Positions 6,786 through 12,465 of a DNA stretch of 12,465 bases are shown piece by piece (the first letter of the stretch is position 1; each line of letters opens with the position of its first letter). This DNA comes from Candidatus Freyrarchaeum guaymasense (GTDB lineage: Archaea > Asgardarchaeota > Jordarchaeia > Jordarchaeales > Freyrarchaeaceae). The stretch lies in contig JAUQZD010000029.1 of the NCBI GenBank assembly GCA_030587405.1, positions 1-12,465 of the forward strand, read 5' to 3'. A program made the position numbers and the translations under genes. The notes under the pieces are model-generated. The model saw only the letters and a program-made list of their open reading frames with translations, ran no database searches and was not told the DNA's origin.

Positions 6786-6900
6786 TGGGTGTTTTATTTT
6801 GTTTTTTTGGTTTTTTAAGGTTTTCTTTTCCTATTTTTCTTTCTAGTTGTTCTGGGGGGTTTCTTCGACTTTTGTCGAATACCGAAAAGTATATATGTGA
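6786..6900 (-). promoter_or_regulatory. Probable CRISPR leader with promoter
   Basis: Read on the minus strand this is an A-rich, pyrimidine-poor tract of the kind found directly upstream of archaeal CRISPR arrays. A TATA-like ATATATA (6896-6890) would place a transcript start near 6866, some 80 nt before the first repeat. A perfect inverted repeat lies at the expected start. The same TATA could alternatively serve the plus strand. Apparent ORFs across the tract are low-complexity Lys/Asn runs and are not real. Confidence 0.45.
6864..6879. repeat. Perfect inverted repeat TTCGAC-TTTT-GTCGAA
   Basis: Six-base arms flank a four-base loop, 10 bp from the TATATAT at 6890-6896. It could be a protein-binding site overlapping the leader transcript start or an RNA hairpin at its 5' end. 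Confidence 0.6.
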
Positions 6901-7032
6901 TTGTTGATCTCGCAAAAGTTTTAAAGCGGTGGGAAAACCCTGTTTTTGTTTTCCGACATTTTTCTTCACGATTCTCTGCAATTGAATTTTTTGAATCCTT
7001 ATTTTTCCTTTTACGCTTATTCTTTGCCTTAA

Positions 7033-7049
7033 CTGCACAAACTGTGCAG
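7033..7049. repeat. Perfect 17-bp dyad CTGCACA-AAC-TGTGCAG
   Basis: Seven-base arms are separated by three bases in the otherwise T-rich region upstream of cas10, about 96 bp before its TATA box. The symmetry and length fit an operator for a dimeric helix-turn-helix regulator. The surrounding sequence 6901-7144 has no supportable gene: its plus-strand ORF is a poly-Phe/Val low-complexity frame. Confidence 0.55.
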
Positions 7050-7144
7050 CGCGTGATAGGATGTTTGAATGTGGGTGGTTTTCTGTGTTTTGTTGTGTTT
7101 TTGTTCGGTTTTTCCTGTTTTTGTTGTATGTTGTTCTAGTAAGA

Positions 7145-7151
7145 TTTATAA
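7145..7151 (+). promoter_or_regulatory. TATA box of the cas10-cmr operon
   Basis: TTTATAA lies 73 bp upstream of the cas10 ATG. A start about 25 nt downstream gives a leader of about 50 nt that includes the GGAGGG at 7213-7218. Confidence 0.5.
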
Positions 7152-7223
7152 GCTTAAAATAGTTAGGGAGATTACCGGTGTTGGCGGGTTTGTCTTTTGG
7201 TATGGGTTTGTTGGAGGGTTGGT

Positions 7224-10200
7224 ATGGGTTATTGGGAGGGTAAGTTGGCGGGTTTTCTTCACGATCCTCTAGATAAGGTTTTGAGGAAGGATCATGCGGA
7301 GGATGCGGGGAAGATTGCTTCGGATTTGCTTAAAGGGGCGAATGTTAGTGAGGATGTTATTAGTGAGGTTAGGTGTCATCATGAGGAGGGGAGGCTCTTA
7401 CGTGTTCCTGACATGGCGGCGTCTGCGGCTAATAGGACTTTGGTTCCGAGTAAGGGGGGTGATTTGGTTCTTCAGAACCCGTTTTCGGGTGTTTTGATTA
7501 GGCCTGTTCTTCCTGCTCCTTTTTCGGTTGGGGATTTGCCTGGTTTTGGCTCTGTTGCGGGGGGGATGGGTGGGAGGGAGGCTTTGTTGAGTGTTGCTCG
7601 TTGTCTTGTTCCTCTTTACCATGGGTTTCACCTGGGTTGTGGGAGGGGTGAGGTTGCTCGGTGTGTTTTGCTTCTTCCTGAGGATACTCGTGTTCCTTCT
7701 TCTCCGATGTTTTCGCACCTTCAGATGGTGAGTGCGCTTGCGGGTATGGGTGGGGTGGAGGAGCTTGGCTTTCACCTGGTTTATGTTGATATTGGGGGTG
7801 TTCAGGAGTTTATTTCTGTTTCGAGGAAGACCGCTGATTTTTGGGCTTCGAGCTATGTTTTCTCTCTTCTTAGCCTTTCTGGGATAAGGGCTTTGGTGGA
7901 CTGGCTTGGCCCTCAGCAGCTGATCCTTCCTTGGTGGCTTTACTCTCCTCTCATAGAGTCCTGTGTTTTCGGGGTTGAGAAGGACTGGGAGGAGCTTGTC
8001 GCTCCGACTGTCCCGAACTCTGCTCTCCTGATAATCCGTGGGTCGCCTGAAGGAGGGGTGGACGAGGAGGCGATTAAGAGGAAGCTGTACAAGGCCATGG
8101 TGGACTTCTGGAACGGTGTTTGTGAAAGGTTTCTGGAGGAGGTTAAGAAGTATGTTGGCGGTGGAAAGGCGTGGGGGGAGGTTGAGAGGCAGGTTAGGAG
8201 GCAGATGGAGTTCTTCTCCCTATTTAGGAAGGTGAGGGTTGCAGTGCTTAGGTATCCGGGGGACGTTAGGGGTGACGGGCAACTTAAGGAGGCGTATGAG
8301 CGGCTTCGGGAGGAGGGGGGATTTGAGGAGCTGGCTGAGCTTAAAGCCGCTCTTAGCAGGGCAGGTCTAGGTTATGAGAGCTTTAAGCTTGAGGACTTTG
8401 AGGCTGTTAACGGGGCGCTTGGCGCCGTCATGTCGTCGGAGAAGGGGAGGGAGCTGTTCGCCTCCGAGGTGGTTCCAGGGGGAGCGGAGAAGTGTAGCCT
8501 CTGCGGCGTAAGGGACTTCCTCAAGCTTGAAGGCGCTTGGAAAAAGCTGGAGGAGGGACTGGTGGTCGATGCCGACGAGCGGCTCTGCGCCCCATGCCTC
8601 CTCAAACGCCTCTTCAGAGAAATTTGGCCGGACGTGCTAAGAAGCCTTGGCGTGAGGCCGCGCGGCGAAACGTTGAAGTATCCTGTTCCGTCTCTTGGGG
8701 ATGTTGCGACGGCTTGGTTTAGGGCATCCCTGCTTGCCCTCATGTTAGCGTCGTTAGAGATGGGAGATGATGAAAAACGCGCTGTCAGTGAAGCGGTAGG
8801 TAAGTTCTCGGATTACCTTGAGATCGCGAGAAAGATTGCCAATGAGTACAAGGTTTCACAGGAAAGCATCCGTCTAGTTTTGAAGGATAAAGAACTGTTA
8901 GTGTATAACAGGTTAATTCACTCTCTTTACATGGAGCTTAGTGGTGTTCTGGGCAGGAGGAAAAATGATAGGGCGGAAAATGATGGTATTGGAAGGTTTG
9001 CCGAGAATATTGTGTATACGAGTTCGGTGCTTGTGATGTTTGACGAGCTTGTTTCCAGCCTGTCACGTGGACTGGGGGATGCGGGGGAGGCGAGGCGCAT
9101 TCTGAGGGAGGGGAAGGTTGATGACGCTTACGAGAAGGCTGTGGAAGCCTTGAGGAGGCTGAGGGGGAATGGCGAGCTTGTGAGGCGTGCTTCTGAGAAG
9201 CTGTTTGAGCATGTTTGCCGTATTCTTGGTTTGAGTGAGGGGGAGGCTACTCGCAGGTTGGCGGAGGCTGTCCTTAAGCCTGTCCAGCGGAGGCTTCCTC
9301 TTATTAAGAAGGGGGAGAAGCTGCCGTTGCCGGTTAGCCTTACCCCTCAGAGCCGTTTCGCCCTTTTGAGGATGGATGGGGACGACGTGGGTGGCAAGTG
9401 GATTAGCGGGAAGCTGCTTCCACCTTGGCATGTTTTGATCGCCCCCAACAACGAGGAGAAAGTCCTCGATGATAGGAGAGAGGTGGAGGATGGGGAGGGG
9501 AGGGGTTATGGGGGTGTTTATGCTAGGTCTAGGCCTGTTGCGCCTTCGACTCTTTCGACGCTTTCGATGGTTATCACGCTGAACACTGGGGTTGTTCGTA
9601 GTGTGGTTGAGGCTTTTGGGGGCTTTCTCGTTTATAGTGGTGGGGATGACGTGCTGGCTATTCTCCCGGCTGAGGTGTGGCACTACGTTTACCTTCTCCT
9701 GCGGTTCCTTTACTCGCGTGAGGTGATGGACTCGCTCGACGTTGGGAGGGGGCGCGTGTACGTTTACGGGATGGGTGTGAGGGCTACGGCTTCCTTCTCC
9801 GTTGTGGTGGCTCACTACAAGGCTTACTTGAAGAGGGTGATAGAGGACTCGTATGAGATGCTGGAGAGGCAGAGTAAGGGGTTGGAGGAGTCCGGGGTCA
9901 CCGTGAAGGACGGCTTATCCGTTGTTTTGATGTCCCGGAGCGCGCCCATCCAGCGAGTCTACGCCCTTCCCAACATGCTCGTCAAGAGCGGTGGGAAACT
10001 GGAGTCCCTGAGACTGTACGATGAAAGAAGGGTGAGCGAAGCCAGGGAGCGCATCATGAATGGAGGAAAGGTGGTTGACTGGTGGATGGGCGAGTTTGGC
10101 TCCCTGCTAAGCGTCGTCTCCGGCTCCAAAGTTGAAAGCTATGTCCCGGGTGGTGGCGACTTCAACTTTATTGGGGTTGCTCCGAGCTTGGATGGTTTTC

Positions 10201-10643
10201 TCTTTGAGGGGGGTTCGCCCTCCGGGGAGGGTCGGGTTTACACCCCTATCTCCGACGCCGCCGCCCTCTGCGACCTTGTTAAGTCTGGTACGGTGAGTTC
10301 GAGGGCTTTCCACGACGTCCACCAGTTCTACGTGGTTCAGCGTGAGGGTAAAGGCGAGTTCTACGGTGTGCGTGTTGAAGAGGGGGACGTCGGGGAGGCG
10401 GGTGAGCTTTTGAAGGTTGTTCTCCGCTCGGCGCTTAGACACAAGGTTGAGGGGGAGGAAGAGGGTAAGAGAGAGGTCGTCGAGGCGCTTATGGGGGCTG
10501 TGGAGGGGATGATGGAGAGAGCCTATGCCACGGAGGACGAGAAGGGGAGGAAGAGGAGGGTGAGCCTGCTCGAGGTTGTCCCGCTCTCCCTGATACTTTC
10601 AAGGTGCTTGGAGAATGCAGTTTTGAGCGATGGGGGGTGGTGA
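7224..10643 (+). CDS. cmr2: Cas10/Cmr2, large subunit of the type III-B Cmr complex
   Basis: The 1139-aa protein is the signature subunit of a Cmr complex. It senses target RNA bound to the guide and makes cyclic oligoadenylate from ATP. The N-terminal HD nuclease domain shows H13-D14 (FLHDPLDKVL), H24 (DHAEDA) and HHEE from 52. A zinc finger follows with C424-x2-C427 and C455-x2-C458, then a helical region. The first palm strand is RMDGDDVGGKW (718-721 for DGDD), and the cyclase motif SGGDDVLAILP has GGDD at 806-809. An AHYKAYLKRVI segment near 863 matches the conserved helix after the motif. The C-terminal D4-like domain is helical and charged. Both HD and GGDD look intact, so DNase and cyclase activity are both expected. 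The ATG at 7224 has GGAGGG 5 nt upstream; a TTG at 7197 in frame is less likely. Codon usage shifts along the gene, and about 8750-9060 is less G/T-rich than its flanks. Confidence 0.93.
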   Translation: MGYWEGKLAGFLHDPLDKVLRKDHAEDAGKIASDLLKGANVSEDVISEVRCHHEEGRLLRVPDMAASAANRTLVPSKGGDLVLQNPFSGVLIRPVLPAPFSVGDLPGFGSVAGGMGGREALLSVARCLVPLYHGFHLGCGRGEVARCVLLLPEDTRVPSSPMFSHLQMVSALAGMGGVEELGFHLVYVDIGGVQEFISVSRKTADFWASSYVFSLLSLSGIRALVDWLGPQQLILPWWLYSPLIESCVFGVEKDWEELVAPTVPNSALLIIRGSPEGGVDEEAIKRKLYKAMVDFWNGVCERFLEEVKKYVGGGKAWGEVERQVRRQMEFFSLFRKVRVAVLRYPGDVRGDGQLKEAYERLREEGGFEELAELKAALSRAGLGYESFKLEDFEAVNGALGAVMSSEKGRELFASEVVPGGAEKCSLCGVRDFLKLEGAWKKLEEGLVVDADERLCAPCLLKRLFREIWPDVLRSLGVRPRGETLKYPVPSLGDVATAWFRASLLALMLASLEMGDDEKRAVSEAVGKFSDYLEIARKIANEYKVSQESIRLVLKDKELLVYNRLIHSLYMELSGVLGRRKNDRAENDGIGRFAENIVYTSSVLVMFDELVSSLSRGLGDAGEARRILREGKVDDAYEKAVEALRRLRGNGELVRRASEKLFEHVCRILGLSEGEATRRLAEAVLKPVQRRLPLIKKGEKLPLPVSLTPQSRFALLRMDGDDVGGKWISGKLLPPWHVLIAPNNEEKVLDDRREVEDGEGRGYGGVYARSRPVAPSTLSTLSMVITLNTGVVRSVVEAFGGFLVYSGGDDVLAILPAEVWHYVYLLLRFLYSREVMDSLDVGRGRVYVYGMGVRATASFSVVVAHYKAYLKRVIEDSYEMLERQSKGLEESGVTVKDGLSVVLMSRSAPIQRVYALPNMLVKSGGKLESLRLYDERRVSEARERIMNGGKVVDWWMGEFGSLLSVVSGSKVESYVPGGGDFNFIGVAPSLDGFLFEGGSPSGEGRVYTPISDAAALCDLVKSGTVSSRAFHDVHQFYVVQREGKGEFYGVRVEEGDVGEAGELLKVVLRSALRHKVEGEEEGKREVVEALMGAVEGMMERAYATEDEKGRKRRVSLLEVVPLSLILSRCLENAVLSDGGW

Positions 10644-11803
10644 GGTTGAAGCTGCTGGAGGTTGTCATGTGGCCTTTGGGTGAGCTGTTCTTCAGGACTC
10701 CCATCCCATTCGTCCTTGGAGGATACGCTGAAACCCGTACAACCCCCCCGGAGTTCGGCGTGGCGGGGATGCTGCGCTCATCGATAATGGACCTGCGGGA
10801 CGCAGGCCTCCTAGACGTGGAGGACGAACTCCTCTCCAAGGTTCTCGACTTGGGAGGGGGGCATACGACCTACAACTTTTGCTGGAGGCTCGTTGGACCA
10901 CACCTTTACAGGGACGGAGAAGTGTTCTACCCCATGCCAATGGACGTCTTCAAGAAGGAGGAAGGAGAGAGCGGCAAGCAGGATCAATCACAGGGTGGGG
11001 GGCAGGAGGGAGGGAAGGTGACATTCATGCTTGGCGATTACCTGATTGAACAGTTGACCCCTATTCCTTCTGGTAGGGGTTTTGAGCTCAGGAGGCTTCT
11101 TGGCCCAGCTGTGCTTGACGGTGAGGAGGCTCGGGGGTGGCTTGCAAGTGCAAGCTTCATGAAACGCTACTTGGAGGGGGAGAGAGAGTTTAGGTGCGTG
11201 GAGGGAAGGGACGTGGTGAGGGAGCGGGATGTTGTTGAGAAGAGGATATTTCCAAGGGTTAAGCTTGACAGAGAGAGGAAAACCGTCGAGATCAGGGATG
11301 GGGAGGGTATGTACTACTCCTTAGAGAAGCTCATTCTGAGGGAGGGATGGGGGTTCATAGCTGGAGTTTGGCTTGACGAGTGTAGTGATGCGGCTGACGT
11401 CTTCCTAAAGCTTGACGGGTATACGGTTAGGTTCGGGGGGAGAAGTGGAATGGTTAGGCTTGAGGTTAGGTGGGCTAAATCCCTCCTAGAGAGGGGTTTG
11501 GATTGGGATGTGTCCGGTGAGGCCAGGCTTCTGCTAACCTCATCAGCCATACTTGGGGATGGAGGGTACACGTCCTTCCTGCCATCCCTGAACGTTGAGG
11601 GGGGTGTTTGGCGCCAGGTTTGGATTGGGGGCTGGGACTACGCTGCTGGAAGGCCGAAGGCTATGTATGCCGGAGTCGCCCCCGGCTCCGTTTACTACTT
11701 GCGCGACGTCTCAGGCGGCGACGTCCTCGAGAGGAAGTTTGTCCATCCTGATTATCGAAGGGTTTTGGGTTCGTCTCTGATAGCTAAAGGATGGGGTGTT
11801 TGA
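10640..11803 (+). CDS. cmr3: Cmr3, type III-B RAMP subunit
   Basis: Cmr3 caps the foot of the Cmr complex next to Cas10 and holds the 5' tag of the guide RNA. The 387-aa protein starts with LKLLEVVMWPLGELFFRTPI, which matches the opening of Cmr3 (a strand, then PLFFRD-like). Near the end it has GGWDYAAGRPKAMYAGVAPG followed by SVYYL, the hallmark Cmr3 block of GGW, KP and P/AGSVY. In between is a low-complexity Gln/Gly/Glu linker (SGKQDQSQGGGQEGG, about residue 111). The GTG start overlaps the cas10 TGA by four bases (GTGA) with a G-rich binding site just upstream, so translation is coupled. An in-frame GTG at 10604 would overlap cas10 further and lacks support. Confidence 0.88.
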   Translation: MRLKLLEVVMWPLGELFFRTPIPFVLGGYAETRTTPPEFGVAGMLRSSIMDLRDAGLLDVEDELLSKVLDLGGGHTTYNFCWRLVGPHLYRDGEVFYPMPMDVFKKEEGESGKQDQSQGGGQEGGKVTFMLGDYLIEQLTPIPSGRGFELRRLLGPAVLDGEEARGWLASASFMKRYLEGEREFRCVEGRDVVRERDVVEKRIFPRVKLDRERKTVEIRDGEGMYYSLEKLILREGWGFIAGVWLDECSDAADVFLKLDGYTVRFGGRSGMVRLEVRWAKSLLERGLDWDVSGEARLLLTSSAILGDGGYTSFLPSLNVEGGVWRQVWIGGWDYAAGRPKAMYAGVAPGSVYYLRDVSGGDVLERKFVHPDYRRVLGSSLIAKGWGV

Positions 11804-12465
11804 ATGAGTGGGAAGAAAGGGGTTATTCCCTCCGTGTACGAGGTCGCTGGCTTGATGTACTTCTGGTGTGAGAGCGAGTTTTTCCCTGGCGGCGAAAGGG
11901 AGGCTGGCCCGATAGACCTGACCGTTCAGAGGAACTCTAGGGGGATTCCATACGTGAGAGGTAGCAGCGTGAAGGGAGCGATCAGGTCGTTTTACGAGGT
12001 GTTGAAAGGGGAGGATGAGGCTAACGTGGTCTTTGGCTCCACGGACAAGGCTGGATGCGTCGTGATAGGGAACGCCGAGATACTTGCGTTTCCCGTGAAG
12101 GCTGACAGGGATCTCTTCCTGTACGTTACGTCTCCAAGCCAGATTTCAGCATACGCTAGGGAGGCGGACAGGGCGTTAGGGTTGAGCGTTGAGGAGAACT
12201 GGAACGTGAGCGGCGAGGAGGCTGCGTCGGCGAGCCTTGACGGTGAAGTTGAACTGATGGATGGACGCTACACGCTTAAACTGAGAAGGGAGGAGAAGGC
12301 TGAGAGGTTGGCCAAAAACCTGGTTGATACGGCGGTTCCCAAGGTGGATGGTGCTCCTGCCCCCGGCTACGGATACCTTAAGTCTAAGCTGGAGAAGCTG
12401 ATCGTCGTTGAGGACAGGGTTTTCAGGGAGCTTGTGAATAATGGCCTCGTCGTGGTCTTGAGGAT
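11804..12465 (+). CDS. cmr4: Cmr4, backbone RNase subunit of the Cmr complex, 3' end outside window
   Basis: The ATG follows the cmr3 TGA with no gap, and the frame stays open for 220 codons to the window edge. Cmr4 forms the helical backbone along the guide RNA and cuts target RNA every six bases. The region GPIDLTVQRNSRGIPYVRGS followed by SVKGAIR aligns with the Cmr4 signature (VVDLPIQRE, PxxPGSSLKG). D38 corresponds to the catalytic aspartate (D26 of the Pyrococcus furiosus protein as I recall it), so target cleavage should be retained. The histidine-containing HPGSG turn of Pyrococcus is here FPGGE, with F27 in place of the His. Later PAPGYGYLKSKLEKLIVVED fits the thumb and following helix region. 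A Csm3-type reading is unlikely given the Cas10 and Cmr3 upstream. Confidence 0.88.
   Translation, partial: MSGKKGVIPSVYEVAGLMYFWCESEFFPGGEREAGPIDLTVQRNSRGIPYVRGSSVKGAIRSFYEVLKGEDEANVVFGSTDKAGCVVIGNAEILAFPVKADRDLFLYVTSPSQISAYAREADRALGLSVEENWNVSGEEAASASLDGEVELMDGRYTLKLRREEKAERLAKNLVDTAVPKVDGAPAPGYGYLKSKLEKLIVVEDRVFRELVNNGLVVVLR

Noticed and set aside
6742..7038. Minus-strand 98-codon ORF rich in Lys, Gln and Asn
   Set aside because: It is a translation of the A-rich leader and runs through a CRISPR repeat; it has no motif and no convincing binding site.
6897..7139. Plus-strand 80-codon hydrophobic ORF that could pass for a small membrane protein
   Set aside because: It is mostly poly-T codons giving Phe, Val and Leu, spans a palindrome, and its GTG overlaps a TATA-like element.
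9063..9815. Minus-strand 250-codon ORF inside cas10
   Set aside because: It is the antisense shadow of the GGDD palm region, low-complexity in Pro, His and Asn.

Overview
The window looks archaeal. Candidate promoters are TTTATAAA-type TATA boxes about 25 bp from inferred transcript starts, ribosome binding sites are strong GGAGG, and GTG and TTG starts are common. The gene content is a PIN-domain nuclease, a calcium-type P-ATPase and a Cmr-type CRISPR locus. A thermophilic member of the TACK group (Thermoproteota and relatives) is my guess, but nothing here fixes the lineage.

The left third (1-4434) is ordinary and partly decayed. It holds the end of a PIN-domain (VapC-like) ribonuclease gene, about 620 bp with no supportable gene, a full-length cation-pumping P-type ATPase on the minus strand with its own TATA box, and a frameshifted remnant that reads like a HEPN-domain gene.

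From 4435 to the right edge the window is a type III-B (Cmr) CRISPR-Cas locus built as two diverging operons. The leftward operon encodes two unrecognised proteins (179 and 113 aa, translationally coupled) followed by cas6, the ribonuclease that would cut the CRISPR precursor RNA. The rightward operon encodes Cas10/Cmr2 with an HD domain, zinc finger and intact GGDD, then Cmr3 and the first 220 codons of Cmr4, tightly joined by a 4-base overlap and a 0-base junction. The operon runs off the window; cmr5, cmr6 and cmr1 would be expected beyond the edge.

Between the operons lie two copies of a 28-bp direct repeat about 50 bp apart, next to an A-rich tract on the minus strand. I read this as a minimal CRISPR (two repeats, one spacer) with its leader. 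The cas10 upstream region also carries two perfect inverted repeats and two TATA-like elements. In the inferred pathway the mini-array is transcribed leftward, Cas6 processes it, the Cmr complex uses the guide to cut target RNA through Cmr4, and Cas10 makes cyclic oligoadenylate through GGDD. No known cyclic-oligoadenylate effector is recognisable here. The unknown gene pair in front of cas6 is therefore the most interesting candidate for a new accessory component.
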